Of a DNA stretch of 64,000 nucleotides, positions 15,546-25,244 are shown one piece after another. The position numbers were made by a program, and so were the translations under genes. Source of the DNA: Hallerella succinigenes (GTDB taxonomy: Bacteria > Fibrobacterota > Fibrobacteria > Fibrobacterales > Fibrobacteraceae); assembly GCF_002797675.1 (NCBI RefSeq), contig NZ_PGEX01000001.1:558001-622000 (forward strand). The letters run 5' to 3'. Positions within the stretch are counted from its first letter, which is position 1. Each line of letters opens with the position of its first letter. Under the pieces are notes generated by a model. The model was given only the letters and a program-made list of their open reading frames with translations. It ran no database searches and was not told where the DNA came from.

Positions 15546-16694
15546 TTACTTGGCGAGCTTAGCGAGTTCAGCCTTGATCGAATCCTTTTGGGCTTCGAAG
15601 CTCTTGAACGTGCTGAGAGAGCCGTCTTCCTTGACAATGTAAGCCTTTGGAACGTAGCCGTCGCTGTAGAGTTCACCGAATTCACGGGCTTCATCAAAGA
15701 ACACATCCATGCCCGCTTCTTCGAGCTTGAATTCTTCCATGTAGCTGCGGATGTCGCGTTTGTTATTTCCTCCGCTTGCCACAGCGATCGACTTGATGCC
15801 CTTGTCCTTGAATTCATTGGCGATAGCCTTGATTTCCGGCGTTGCGTGACGGCAGTGGCCGCAGGTCGTCGAGAAGTAAAACACAAAAAGCGGCTTACCG
15901 GCATACGCTTCGAGGTTTTCTGCAGACACGGAAATACCCGTCGCTTTCACCTTGAAGTTGAGCTTTGCCTGAGTGCCGTCAGAGAGCGTATCGCCACGGA
16001 GCGGAGCGACAGATTCCTTGAGCTTCTTTTCTTCTTCCTTCTGCTTTTCGATCGCAGCCTTGCGCTGTTCCATGATCTTTTCACGCAGACGTGTGCCCAG
16101 AGCATTCAACGTATCCTGCGGAAGCTGGAGCTTCTTCGAAGAGTCGGCCGCATTTGCACGGACATCGTTCATCGACTGCTTGAACGCAGCGACGTCGAGG
16201 TCCAAAGCGGACTGTTCGGAAAGCGAAGCGATCTGCGCACCGAACTGAACACCAAGAAGGTAGGAAGCGTCGCTCGCCTGTTCGGCGGTCAGCGGAGCCG
16301 GCTTTTCCGGAGCCTTCGGAGCGGCTGCGGTATCCGTCGAGTCCTTCTTCGGCGGGAGCGGCATCTTGAGAGCCTGGAAGGCGCGAGCACGGCTATTCAT
16401 CATCATGGCGATACCCGTCATCACGGAGTCAGAATACTTGATCTTAAACGCAGTGTCCTTGACCATTTTGTAGCCATCATCCACGGCAGCGGAGAAGGTC
16501 GCTTCATCCAGCGGGAATTCGAGCTGGTTCTTGGTAATGTTCTGCACCTGCATACCGAACTGGGTGCCGAGCATGTAAGCAATCTTTACTTCGTCCTTGT
16601 CGTTGAGACCCACTTTTACATTTTCAGTTTTCTGCGTATTGCAAGCAACAAGAGCGGTCGTCGCAGCAACAAGCGCGATAGAGCGTAACTTCAT
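15546..16694 (-). CDS. Thioredoxin-fold lipoprotein with duplicated FKBP-type N-terminal region
   Basis: 382 residues. The lipobox ALVAC puts the lipidated Cys at residue 18. Two related segments follow: YMLGTQFGMQV (about 40-50) and YLLGVQFGAQI (about 145-155). Both resemble the dimerisation domain found in front of FKBP-type isomerases (FKBP_N). A charged coiled-coil linker (about 205-230) leads to a C-terminal thioredoxin/TlpA-like domain with active site CGHC (Cys278, Cys281) and the cis-Pro region GYVPKAYIV. It probably reduces or shuffles disulfides in the periplasm. Start: the ATG at 16694 has GGAGG 7 nt upstream; an ORF extension 8 codons upstream is rejected. Confidence 0.85.
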   Translation of the reverse strand: MKLRSIALVAATTALVACNTQKTENVKVGLNDKDEVKIAYMLGTQFGMQVQNITKNQLEFPLDEATFSAAVDDGYKMVKDTAFKIKYSDSVMTGIAMMMNSRARAFQALKMPLPPKKDSTDTAAAPKAPEKPAPLTAEQASDASYLLGVQFGAQIASLSEQSALDLDVAAFKQSMNDVRANAADSSKKLQLPQDTLNALGTRLREKIMEQRKAAIEKQKEEEKKLKESVAPLRGDTLSDGTQAKLNFKVKATGISVSAENLEAYAGKPLFVFYFSTTCGHCRHATPEIKAIANEFKDKGIKSIAVASGGNNKRDIRSYMEEFKLEEAGMDVFFDEAREFGELYSDGYVPKAYIVKEDGSLSTFKSFEAQKDSIKAELAKLAK

Positions 16695-16759
16695 TCTAAT
16701 GCCTCCTTGGCATATCAATTTGGCAAATAAACTAGTAAATTTTCTAATTTTCGGTTACT

Positions 16760-18445
16760 ATGAAGCTCTCTAAGTTCTTTTATACCACGCTCCGCGAAAC
16801 GCCGAGCGACGCCACCATGCCGAGCCACATCTTCCTCATGCGCGGCGGTTATATTAAACCTCTGTCCACCGGTATCTATAGTTACCTCCCGATGGGCTTC
16901 CGTGTCCTCAAGAAAATTGAAAACTTGATCCGTGAGGAAATGAATTCCATCGACGGTATCGAAGTCGATCTTCCGGTTGTGCAGACAGCAGAACTTTGGG
17001 GAGAATCGGGTCGTTACACGGCGATTGGCGAAGAACTCCTCCGCTTCAAAGATCGCAACAACCACAACATGGTTCTTGCGATGACCCACGAAGAAGCGAT
17101 GACGGACCTTGTGCGCTATGTGGTTTCGAGCTACAAGCAGCTCCCGTTCATGCTCTACCAGTTTAAGACCAAGTACCGCGATGAAGCACGCGCCCGTGGC
17201 GGACTTATCCGCGTCCGCGAATTCTTGATGAAGGACGCTTACAGTTTCCACACTTCCCAGGAAGATTTGGACAAGCATTACGAACTGGAATACAAGGCTT
17301 ATCAGAACATTTTCCGCAAGGTCGGCATTGAACCGGTGATCGTCCAGTCGGATACGGGCATTATGGGCGGTAAAGTCGCTCATGAATTCATGCTCGACAC
17401 ACCGAACGGCGAAGACTACCTGATTCTCTGCAAACACTGCGGCTACCAGGCAAACCGTGAAATCGCAACCTTCGAACGCAAACCGTTCCAGGGCGACGCC
17501 AACGCCGCTCTCGAAAAAGTTGCAACACCGAACGCTTCGACGATTGAAGACCTTTGCAAGTTCTTAAATGTGAAGGGCGAACAGACCGCCAAGTGCGTGT
17601 TCTTCGACTTCAACGGAAAGCTTGTGACCTGCGTAATCCCTGGCGACTTGGACGTTTCGGAAATCAAGCTTCACAACCTTCTCAAGGCGAAGGAACTTTA
17701 CCCAGCAGAAGAGGCTCTCATTGAAAAGTGCGGCATGGTTCCGGGATTTGCAAGCCCGATCGGCGCACACGACACGATTGTCATCGTCGATCAGGCTCTC
17801 GAAAACGCATACGACCTCGTCTGCGGCGCAAACGAAAAGGGTTTCCACTACGTTCACTTCAACCCGAAGCGCGACATGAGCGGCTATCAAATCGCCGACA
17901 TCGCCGAAGCGGAAGAAGGTTGCAAGTGCCCGAAGTGCGGAAAACCGCTCTCCGAAACCCGTGGCATCGAACTTGGAAACATCTTCAAGCTCGGTACCAA
18001 ATTCTCGGAAAGCATGGGCGCCACTTACCTCACCCCGGACGGCAAGAGCGAACCGATCATCATGGGCTGTTACGGCATTGGCGTGGGGCGACTCATGGCA
18101 TCTGTCGTGGAAAATTCCCACGATGACTTTGGACCGATCTGGCCGAAGGCAATCGCACCGTTCCAGGTGGAAATTGTAAACATCACGAAGGACAACGAAA
18201 TTGCGGACAAACTCGAAAAGGAACTGACCGATGCAGGTTTCGAAGTCCTCGTGGACGACCGCGACGAACGCGCTGGCGTGAAGTTCAAGGACGCAGACCT
18301 CTGGGGCATTCCGCTCCGCATCGCTCTCGGCAAGAAGGGTCTTGCTAACGGCGAAGTGGAATGGAAGCCGCGTGCCGAAAAGGAAATGACGATGGTGAAA
18401 CTCGAAGACGTCATCGCCAAGGTCAAGGAATTCTACAAAGACTGA
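16760..18445 (+). CDS. proS: Prolyl-tRNA synthetase
   Basis: Class II aminoacyl-tRNA synthetase charging tRNA-Pro. 561 residues, bacterial type with an editing insertion between motifs 2 and 3. Motif 1 region is near the N-terminus (GFRVLKKIENLIREEM). Motif 2 is KYRDEARARGGLIRVREFLM. Motif 3 is MGCYGIGVGRLMASV. An anticodon-binding domain is at the C-terminus. A small Cys pair (CKCPKCGK) lies in the insert/linker region. There is no Shine-Dalgarno before the ATG; TAATTTTC ends 7 nt upstream, consistent with a near-leaderless transcript. A terminator follows. Confidence 0.95.
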   Translation: MKLSKFFYTTLRETPSDATMPSHIFLMRGGYIKPLSTGIYSYLPMGFRVLKKIENLIREEMNSIDGIEVDLPVVQTAELWGESGRYTAIGEELLRFKDRNNHNMVLAMTHEEAMTDLVRYVVSSYKQLPFMLYQFKTKYRDEARARGGLIRVREFLMKDAYSFHTSQEDLDKHYELEYKAYQNIFRKVGIEPVIVQSDTGIMGGKVAHEFMLDTPNGEDYLILCKHCGYQANREIATFERKPFQGDANAALEKVATPNASTIEDLCKFLNVKGEQTAKCVFFDFNGKLVTCVIPGDLDVSEIKLHNLLKAKELYPAEEALIEKCGMVPGFASPIGAHDTIVIVDQALENAYDLVCGANEKGFHYVHFNPKRDMSGYQIADIAEAEEGCKCPKCGKPLSETRGIELGNIFKLGTKFSESMGATYLTPDGKSEPIIMGCYGIGVGRLMASVVENSHDDFGPIWPKAIAPFQVEIVNITKDNEIADKLEKELTDAGFEVLVDDRDERAGVKFKDADLWGIPLRIALGKKGLANGEVEWKPRAEKEMTMVKLEDVIAKVKEFYKD

Positions 18446-18465
18446 TTTCTTTGTTTGAACACTTG

Positions 18466-18494
18466 AAACGCTCCGCCCATGTGGAGCGTTTTTT
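18466..18494 (+). terminator. Terminator after proS
   Basis: AAACGCTCC, 8-nt loop, GGAGCGTTT followed by a T run. Confidence 0.9.
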
Positions 18495-18569
18495 GTTTAC
18501 AAAAGGAACCAATACCCCTCTACAAAGCGAAGTCTCCAATTTCTATTATATGCGATGAGGAATTTCTCT

Positions 18570-19901
18570 ATGGCAGACAACGTCAAAGACCGTGGCATTT
18601 TAAGTCTCTCCTGGCCTCTGATCATCACCTTCGGAATTGGAGTTTTCCAGCCGATGATGGACAGTTGGTTCCTTTCGCGAACAAGCGAAAGCGCAGCGGC
18701 GGGCGTCGGCGCCTTAATGCCGATTCTCGGCACGATCTTCATGGCGATTCAAGCCTTTTCACAAGCAGGCGCCAGTATTGCTTCGCAGTTCATGGGAGCA
18801 AGTGCCAACAGCCATGCGCGAACAACCATTTCCATGGTGATCATCGGAAGCGCCTTGCTCGGCATAGCAATGACAATGCTCGTATTCCCATCTTCCGGTT
18901 GGATCGTAAGCGCCATGGGTCTTTCGGGCAATACAGCAAAATTCGGAATGCAGTTCATGCAGGTTGTCTGCTTTGGATTTGTTTTCCGCGCTCTGCAAAC
19001 GACCTTGACTGCGATGATCGCGACACACGGCCTCACGATCTGGAACCTGATCGGAAATTCCATCACCATCGCATTCAACATTCTTTTGAACATCATCTTT
19101 TTGAACGGCATGTTTGGACTTCCCAAAATGCACGTGGAAGGCGTCGCCCTGGCAACGGCTCTCTCCTGGGCATTTTCCAGCGCTGTTCTTTGGGCAGTTT
19201 TAAAATACAAGATTCACCACAAAACAAAACGCCTCGACATAAAGCGTTCCCGCGTATTGATCGGAGACTGGATTCGAATCGGGCTCCCGGCTGCCGCAGA
19301 ACCGGTGAGCTTTCAATTGTTCCAAGTGTTTATTACCGCAATGGTCGTGCACCTTGGAACCATGGCTGTTACAGCAAGAGTCTTTAGCGCAAACTTTGCG
19401 ATGTTCGCCATTATTTTGGGAGTGGGCCTTGGCAATGGAAACCAGATTCTTGTCGCCCATCTTGTTGGCGCACACGATTACAAAAAAGCGAACCGTCGAA
19501 CTTACCAATCATTGATCGCAAGCTGTTCCGCAGGTTTTGTCATCGCTTTGATCGTCGCCCTTTTAGGATCGCATTTGCTGAGCCTTTACACCGATAATCC
19601 CGACGTCATCGCCCTCGGCTCTGCATGCCTTTGGTGCGATGTCGTACTGCAACCGTTCAAATCGGCAAACGTGATTTTAACAGGCTCTCTCCGTGCCGCA
19701 GGCGATTCCAAATTCCCAGCGATTTTTGGAAGCTTGATGATGTGGACGCTCGGAGCGGGAACCGCCCTCTTCCTCGCATTCGTTCTGGACCTTGGATTGA
19801 TCGGTCTTTGGCTCGGCATGGCGAGCGATGAATTCTACCGTTCCTGCGCAAATCTGTGGCGCTGGAAGAGCGGACGTTGGAAAGCGGCGACGGTCGTTTA
19901 A
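18570..19901 (+). CDS. MATE-family multidrug/toxin exporter
   Basis: 443 residues with about twelve hydrophobic segments and the duplicated MATE layout. The N-terminus reads GILSLSWPLIITFGIGVFQP. It is likely an Na+- or H+-coupled exporter in the inner membrane; the substrate is unknown. Start: the ATG at 18570 has GAGGA 8 nt upstream; the ATG at 18555 overlaps that site. TATTAT (18544-18549) is a likely -10 box. The last 4 nt overlap the end of the convergent radical SAM gene. Confidence 0.88.
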   Translation: MADNVKDRGILSLSWPLIITFGIGVFQPMMDSWFLSRTSESAAAGVGALMPILGTIFMAIQAFSQAGASIASQFMGASANSHARTTISMVIIGSALLGIAMTMLVFPSSGWIVSAMGLSGNTAKFGMQFMQVVCFGFVFRALQTTLTAMIATHGLTIWNLIGNSITIAFNILLNIIFLNGMFGLPKMHVEGVALATALSWAFSSAVLWAVLKYKIHHKTKRLDIKRSRVLIGDWIRIGLPAAAEPVSFQLFQVFITAMVVHLGTMAVTARVFSANFAMFAIILGVGLGNGNQILVAHLVGAHDYKKANRRTYQSLIASCSAGFVIALIVALLGSHLLSLYTDNPDVIALGSACLWCDVVLQPFKSANVILTGSLRAAGDSKFPAIFGSLMMWTLGAGTALFLAFVLDLGLIGLWLGMASDEFYRSCANLWRWKSGRWKAATVV

Positions 19902-20794
19902 CCGGGCTGATTGGACTGTAATAGTTCTTCGACGCGAGCGACGATCTTGCTGCGGTTTCCGCTCCAATCCGGAGCGATGAGAGTTTCGTTCTGCGCTTCG
20001 CCACTAAAGCGTTCAATGGCGATTTGCATTCCCACGATTTGAATGAACCGCGCCACGGCATTGCAGTAACCTTCGAACGAAAGCAGTTCAAATTCCCCAC
20101 GTGCAAATTCTTCCGCCATGCGCGTTCCGCGGACAATGTGCAACGGGTGAATTTTGACAGCGCTCACGCCCGAACTTTTAATCGTCTCTGCTGTCCGTTC
20201 AAAGTCTTCCATCGTTTCGCCGGGGAGTCCAAGAATCACGTGCGACGTCACAATCAATCCCGACGCATGGGCCCGTTTGACAGCATCCAAAAAATCCGCA
20301 ACCGTATGACCGCGACCGACACGTTCTAACGTGACATCGCTCGCCGTCTGAAGCCCTAGTTCAAGAATCACTTTTTTTCGCGTATTTTCATAAGCGAGAA
20401 GTTCCATCACATCAAACGGAACACAGTCCGGACGCGTCCCGATCGCTACACCGATGACTTCTTCTGAAGCAAAAGCCGGCTCGTAAATTTCACGCAACCG
20501 ATCGATAGGCGCATAGGTATTCGTGTACGGCTGAAAATAGGCGAGGATTCCCGCATCTTTATACTTGCAACGAATCCGCGGCAAGAATTCCGCAATCTGC
20601 TCCTGCACATCCACACCCGCCTTATCCCAGACCGGGCTAAAAGACTTATTGTTGCAGTAACTGCAACCGCCCTTTCCTCGAGAACCGTCCAAATTTGGAC
20701 AGCTCATTCCCCCGTTCAACGGCAATTTGCGTACGCGCTTCCATTCGGGAAAAGTCTTGGCGAGAAATTCTTTATATGTCGTGTAGAAGGGCAT
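19898..20794 (-). CDS. Radical SAM protein, TIGR01212/YhcC family
   Basis: 298 residues. The radical SAM cluster is CSYCNNKSF, preceded by a Cys in GGMSCPNLDGSRGKGGC. This variant spacing is typical of the YhcC/TIGR01212 family, related to Elp3-type enzymes. Further conserved segments are AYFQPYTNTYAP, IGTRPDCVP, ELGLQTASD and HVILGLPGETMEDF. No precise function is established. Start: the ATG at 20794 begins the conserved MPFYTTYKEFLAKTFP; upstream in-frame codons are hydrophobic filler without conservation. The upstream gap to 21062 contains AT-rich DNA with one weak inverted repeat (about 20900-20940) and the leader of the next gene. Confidence 0.86.
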   Translation of the reverse strand: MPFYTTYKEFLAKTFPEWKRVRKLPLNGGMSCPNLDGSRGKGGCSYCNNKSFSPVWDKAGVDVQEQIAEFLPRIRCKYKDAGILAYFQPYTNTYAPIDRLREIYEPAFASEEVIGVAIGTRPDCVPFDVMELLAYENTRKKVILELGLQTASDVTLERVGRGHTVADFLDAVKRAHASGLIVTSHVILGLPGETMEDFERTAETIKSSGVSAVKIHPLHIVRGTRMAEEFARGEFELLSFEGYCNAVARFIQIVGMQIAIERFSGEAQNETLIAPDWSGNRSKIVARVEELLQSNQPG

Positions 20795-21062
20795 AGCTTT
20801 AAGCGTTCTGTTGTGAAGGATAAGATAATTAAAAAAACTCCGCATAACAAAAAATACATTCACAAAAACCTTTATTACACTCAAAGACAACAGCACCCTT
20901 AATTCGGAACTCGATGATGTTCTAACCCATCACCGAACTTCCTTTTTGCATCTCACAATTTCGGGGTGTTTTTTGCTGTTTAATATTTAACAACAGAATC
21001 TTTTTGACAAACCTCTCTTTTGAATTTTGCCGATATAATTTGTGAGCAAAAGGAGAGATTGG

Positions 21063-22130
21063 ATGAATAAAATTTTATTTGGAGCAGCTCTCGCTGTTTC
21101 CGTCATCAGCGCCTTTGCAGAGCCTGATCCCAACTTTCACATTTACATCGCCTTTGGACAGTCGAATATGGAAGGCCAAGCGACCGTAATCGAATCCAAT
21201 AAAATTCCGAATGAAAACTTTCAGGTTCTCGCCTCCATGACTTGTCAAAACATGGGAAGAACACTCGGCGAATGGGCTGTCGCAATTCCACCGCTTTTTC
21301 ACTGCTACACGGGCCTCTCTCCCGCAGACTACTTCGGCAAGACAATGGCAGACAGCCTTCCTGGCATTAAAATCGGCGTAATTCCCGTTGCTGTCGCCGG
21401 AACAAGCATCCAACTATTTGATAAAGACCAATACGCCTCTTACCTTCCCACGACCGAAAGTTGGCTTCAAAGCAAAGCGGCCGACTACGGCGGTAATCCC
21501 TACGGTCGCATAATCGACCTCGCCAAGGAAGCTCAAAAAGTCGGCATCATCAAGGGCATTCTCTTTCACCAGGGTGAAACCGACGGCTACAACGACAGCT
21601 GGGGCAATACGGTCAAAAAAGTCTATGAAGATATGCTAACGGATCTCGGACTTTCCGCAGATACGGTGCCGTTCATCGCAGGCGAAGTTCTGCAGGGAGG
21701 TCAATGCGCAGGCGCCAACAGCCAAATCAACGCTCTGCCGAATAAAATTGCAACGGCGCACGTCGTCAGCTCCGCAGGCTGCGCTGGAGGCTCCGACAAC
21801 TTGCACTTTAGCAACGAAGGTTACCAACTTTTAGGCAAGCGCTATGCGGAAAAAATGCTTACCCTTTTGCCGAGCCGTGCCCCCGTTCTGTCATCTAGCT
21901 CTGCCGAATCCTCGAGTTCTGCGGAATCCAGTTCTTCAGAAGAAACACAAGCCATCCAGCCAAGATATTCCATTCCAAAAACAGAAGAAGTTCCATTCAA
22001 TATCTATGATTTAAGCGGAAAAAAGATCGGGACCTTTACAGCACAAAGCAACGATTGGAAAGCCACCTGGAACTCCATCCGCGGTAAATATCCTGAAGGT
22101 CATTACTGTATTCAAAAATTTTCTCGTTAG
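21063..22130 (+). CDS. Secreted SGNH esterase, CE6-type (probable acetylxylan esterase)
   Basis: 355 residues. A signal peptide (about 1-19, ending FAE) is followed by a sialate-O-acetylesterase/CE6-like SGNH domain. Ser is in AFGQSNMEG, the second block is GILFHQGETDGYND, and the Asp-His pair is in DNLHFSNEG. The family deacetylates xylan and related polymers. A poly-Ser/Glu linker (about 282-300, SSSSAESSSSAE) leads to a small C-terminal domain, FNIYDLSGKKIGTF, resembling the sorting or adhesion tails of FCB-group secreted proteins. AGGAGAG lies 6 nt before the ATG. It fits hemicellulose degradation by a fibre-associated organism. Confidence is higher for the SGNH fold than for xylan specificity. 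Confidence 0.85.
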   Translation: MNKILFGAALAVSVISAFAEPDPNFHIYIAFGQSNMEGQATVIESNKIPNENFQVLASMTCQNMGRTLGEWAVAIPPLFHCYTGLSPADYFGKTMADSLPGIKIGVIPVAVAGTSIQLFDKDQYASYLPTTESWLQSKAADYGGNPYGRIIDLAKEAQKVGIIKGILFHQGETDGYNDSWGNTVKKVYEDMLTDLGLSADTVPFIAGEVLQGGQCAGANSQINALPNKIATAHVVSSAGCAGGSDNLHFSNEGYQLLGKRYAEKMLTLLPSRAPVLSSSSAESSSSAESSSSEETQAIQPRYSIPKTEEVPFNIYDLSGKKIGTFTAQSNDWKATWNSIRGKYPEGHYCIQKFSR

Positions 22131-22164
22131 ATTTCTCTCTTCTTAAACACTCTCACATCACCTA

Positions 22165-22195
22165 AAAGCTCTCGCCCTTCGGGGCGGGAGTTTTT
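22165..22195 (+). terminator. Terminator after the CE6-type gene
   Basis: CTCTCGCCC-TTCG-GGGCGGGAG followed by TTTTT; the stable UUCG-type tetraloop makes it strong. Confidence 0.92.
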
Positions 22196-22332
22196 GATAA
22201 GTCGAATTCTTGGCCTGTACATTTCCGTGGCAAAGGCAAAGGGGCTCGGATTTCACGGTTCGGCCAAATTCCCCGCTGTTTCCACCGCGATGACAAACTT
22301 ACGAAAACCTGATTCTTTTGTACCACAGCTTA

Positions 22333-22365
22333 CAAAAAAGCCCTCGATTTCTCGAGGACTTTTCT
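22333..22365 (-). terminator. Terminator after the sugar porter gene
   Basis: On the minus strand GTCCTCGA-GAAA-TCGAGGGC followed by TTTTTT. The stretch between the two terminators (22196-22332) shows nothing I recognise. Confidence 0.88.
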
Positions 22366-22388
22366 TTTGAATAGGAATTCGAAACGAT

Positions 22389-23789
22389 TTACATTTCTTC
22401 CAAGTGCTTACCATTCGTTTCACGCACAAACTTCGCAACGAAGAAGATACTGATCGCCGCAAAGAAGGTGTAAAGCAGGTAAGTCGGTCCGACGCCGATA
22501 CCGTTATCGCCGGTAAGAATCGGGAACGACCAGGAAACGAGGAAGTTCGCAAACCACTGTGCAAGACCGCAAATCGAGATGGCGACAGCGCGAATACGGT
22601 TATTGAACATTTCGCCGAGCATCACCCACATCACCGGCCCCCATGTGACAGCAAAGAATGCCACATAGAAGTTTGCCGCAACGAAAGCGACCACAGCGCC
22701 ACCGCCCAAGGAACCATCCGGGTTCGCATTCAGGAAGCAGAGTGCCAAGGTTCCCAATGTAATCATCATCCCAATACTACCGACCAACAGAAGCGGCTTA
22801 CGGCCAACCTTATCGATCAAGAGGATCGCCACCACGGTCATCACCATGTTGATGCTACTGTTGATCAAGCTCGAAAGGAAGGCGTCGCTTTCACCAAAGC
22901 CAACGCTCTGCCAGAGCATCGAGCCGTAGTAAAAAATCACGTTGATACCGACGAGCTGCTGCAACACGGCAAGGCCAAGGCCCACCCAAACAATCGGAGC
23001 GACACGCTTCTTTCCGTTCGAGAGAGTTTCAAGAAGATCCGAAAGAGTGTGGCGCTTTTCATTGTTGAAGGACTTCTGAATCGCTTCCACGTGTTCATCC
23101 AAACGATCCAGCTTGATCTTGGCAAAGACAGCCTTTGCTTCTTCGATATTTCCCTGGGAAATCAAATATCTCGGCGATTCCGGAAGTCGGAGAGCCGCAA
23201 TGCCGTACATGAGTGCCGGGATGATTTCAATCCAGAACATTAACTGCCAGGCCTTAAATCTTCCGAAAATCGGATTGTTCGCAGAGCCGGCCACCTGAAC
23301 GATCAAGTAGTTCGAGAGCAGCGCTATGAAGATACCCACCACAATCGCCATCTGCTGCATAGAGCCTAGACGTCCACGGAGATGCGCCGGAGCGGTCTCC
23401 GCAATGTAGATCGGAGCGATAATACTCGCCATACCGACACCCACACCACCGATCACGCGCCACATGATAAAGTCCGTAACTCCAAACGGAATTCCCGAAC
23501 CGATTGCGCTCACAAGGAAGAGGATTGCTGCGGCGAGCATACATTTGATACGTCCGAAAGCATCCGCCAAACGACCCGCGAAGTAGGCACCGATAGCCGC
23601 ACCGATTAAAGACAATGCAACGGCAAGCCCCAACTGATGATCCGTCATAGCGAAATGGACTTTGAGAGCTCCGTTCGCACCGTTAATCACGGAGGAATCG
23701 AAGCCAAAAAGGAAACCGCCGAGTGCAGCGGCTAAGGTAATTTTGATGACATGGCCGAGGTCTAGTTTTTCTGTTGATAACTTATCCAT
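22389..23789 (-). CDS. Sugar porter family MFS transporter
   Basis: 466 residues, 12 predicted helices. Sugar-porter signatures are present: GFLFGFDSSVINGA in TM1, RLADAFGR (loop 2-3), APIYIAETAPAHLRGRLGS after TM4, PESPRYL before the central loop, LQQLVGINVIFYYG in TM7, and a C-terminal EMFNNRIRA. Members are H+-symporters or facilitators for hexoses or pentoses (XylE, GalP, GLUT-like); the substrate cannot be told. AAGGAG lies 5 nt before the ATG. It is monocistronic with its own terminator. Confidence 0.92.
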   Translation of the reverse strand: MDKLSTEKLDLGHVIKITLAAALGGFLFGFDSSVINGANGALKVHFAMTDHQLGLAVALSLIGAAIGAYFAGRLADAFGRIKCMLAAAILFLVSAIGSGIPFGVTDFIMWRVIGGVGVGMASIIAPIYIAETAPAHLRGRLGSMQQMAIVVGIFIALLSNYLIVQVAGSANNPIFGRFKAWQLMFWIEIIPALMYGIAALRLPESPRYLISQGNIEEAKAVFAKIKLDRLDEHVEAIQKSFNNEKRHTLSDLLETLSNGKKRVAPIVWVGLGLAVLQQLVGINVIFYYGSMLWQSVGFGESDAFLSSLINSSINMVMTVVAILLIDKVGRKPLLLVGSIGMMITLGTLALCFLNANPDGSLGGGAVVAFVAANFYVAFFAVTWGPVMWVMLGEMFNNRIRAVAISICGLAQWFANFLVSWSFPILTGDNGIGVGPTYLLYTFFAAISIFFVAKFVRETNGKHLEEM

Positions 23790-23911
23790 GCAATCTCCTT
23801 GGTAATTGTGGATGGTTCCTTTTTTAACACTTCAATGAAATAGCTTCCAATTTTTGCAATTGCAATAATTTTTTTTATAAAATAAAGTTTTTTTTAGACT
23901 ACTTAAGAAAT

Positions 23912-23940
23912 AAAAAAAGACCTCGTCAAAGCGAGGCCTT
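23912..23940 (-). terminator. Terminator after argG
   Basis: On the minus strand a CCTCG stem (with one mismatch further out) closes a 6-nt loop and is followed by a T run. It lies 26 nt past the argG stop. Confidence 0.8.
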
Positions 23941-23966
23941 TCATATTCCAAATTGGAAGGGTCCGA

Positions 23967-25244
23967 TCACTTCTTTTTCTTCACGTTGACCGTGCCGAAT
24001 TCGACATTCGTCTTCTTGCCGAGCAAGAGAGCACGCGTCTTGAGCGGGAGGCCGAAGCAGTGAATGAAACCGATAGCGTCCTTCTGGTCATACATTTCGA
24101 CGTTGGAGAAGCTGCCGAGGCCAAGATCATACAAGCTGTACGGGCTCTTCATGCCAGCCGGGATCACATTGCCCTTGTAGAGCTTGAGACGCACGTCACC
24201 GGTAACCACCTTCTGGGTTTCGGCGATGAAGGCATCCATAGCCTGGCGGAGCGGAGTGAACCACTGACCATTGTAAACGAGGTTTGCATAGGTCATAGCC
24301 ATCTTCTGCTTTTCGAACATCGTTTCCTTATCGAGAACAAGCTGTTCCAAGCATTCGTGTGCCTTGTAAAGGAGCGTGCCACCCGGAGTTTCGTACACGC
24401 CGCGGCTCTTGAGGCCGACGAGACGGTCTTCGACGATGTCGATCAGGCCGCAAGCGTTTTCGCCTGCGATCTTGTTCAACTTTTCGAGGAGTTCCACTGC
24501 ACCCATCTTTTTACCATCGAGAGCGACCGGAGTGCCCTTGTCGAAGGAAATCGTGACGTAGGAAGCCTTGTTCGGAGCCTTTTCATAGGTCTTCGTGTGC
24601 TTCAACATGTCATACTTGTGTTCCTTATCCGGTTCTTCGAGAATGCCACCTTCGTGAGAGAGGTGCCAGAGGTTACCGTCTTCGGAATAGATCTTTGTCT
24701 TAGAAATGCCGGTGTGCGGAATCTTGTGAGCGTCGAGGTAGTCGATCATGCCTTCGCGGTCGTTGAATTCCCACTTCGGGTCCTTCCACGGAGCAATCAC
24801 TTCGAGGGACGGGTCGAGAGCGGCATAGGTGAGTTCGAAACGAACCTGGTCGTTGCCCTTACCGGTTGCACCGTGAGCCACAGCATAAGCGCCTTCCATC
24901 TGAGCAATCTTCACCTGATACTTGGCGATGAGCGGACGGGCAAAGGACGTGCCGAGGAGATACGTGCCTTCGTACTTCGCACCAGCGCGAACAGTCGGCC
25001 AAACGTAATCTTCGAGGAATTCCTTGCGGAGGTCGAGCACGTAGCACTTGGAAGCGCCCGTTGCAAGAGCCTTCTTTTCAAGAGCGGCTTCGCTCGGGAA
25101 GTCACCCTGGCCGAGGTCTGCAGCGAAAGCAATCACTTCGCAGTCGTAGTTATCCTTGAGCCAAGGAATAATAACGGAAGTATCAAGTCCACCGCTGTAA
25201 GCGAGGACGACCTTTTTCTTGGAATTTTTAGCAGCTTTTGCCAT
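23967..25244 (-). CDS. argG: Argininosuccinate synthase
   Basis: ATP-dependent ligation of citrulline and aspartate to argininosuccinate in arginine synthesis. 425 residues. The N-terminal PP-loop AYSGGLDTS is at 15-23. AVAHGATGKGNDQVRFE holds the citrulline/aspartate-binding region, and SREG-type residues follow in FNDREGMIDYL. The C-terminus is extended by a short Lys tail. AAGGAC lies before the ATG, and TATATTTA on the minus strand (25287-25280) is a likely promoter box. No other arg gene is adjacent. Confidence 0.96.
   Translation of the reverse strand: MAKAAKNSKKKVVLAYSGGLDTSVIIPWLKDNYDCEVIAFAADLGQGDFPSEAALEKKALATGASKCYVLDLRKEFLEDYVWPTVRAGAKYEGTYLLGTSFARPLIAKYQVKIAQMEGAYAVAHGATGKGNDQVRFELTYAALDPSLEVIAPWKDPKWEFNDREGMIDYLDAHKIPHTGISKTKIYSEDGNLWHLSHEGGILEEPDKEHKYDMLKHTKTYEKAPNKASYVTISFDKGTPVALDGKKMGAVELLEKLNKIAGENACGLIDIVEDRLVGLKSRGVYETPGGTLLYKAHECLEQLVLDKETMFEKQKMAMTYANLVYNGQWFTPLRQAMDAFIAETQKVVTGDVRLKLYKGNVIPAGMKSPYSLYDLGLGSFSNVEMYDQKDAIGFIHCFGLPLKTRALLLGKKTNVEFGTVNVKKKK

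Noticed and set aside
21004-21039. TTGACA and TATAAT before the CE6-type gene as a sigma-70 promoter
   Set aside because: Both hexamers are perfect or nearly so, but the spacer is 24 nt, too long for normal use; the downstream TATAATTTG alone may act as the box.
20795-21062. Inverted repeat near 20900-20940 as a regulatory RNA
   Set aside because: Pairing is short and interrupted, and no promoter/terminator pair frames it.
22196-22332. Possible small RNA or gene between two terminators
   Set aside because: No open frame with a start signal and no convincing fold; left unassigned.
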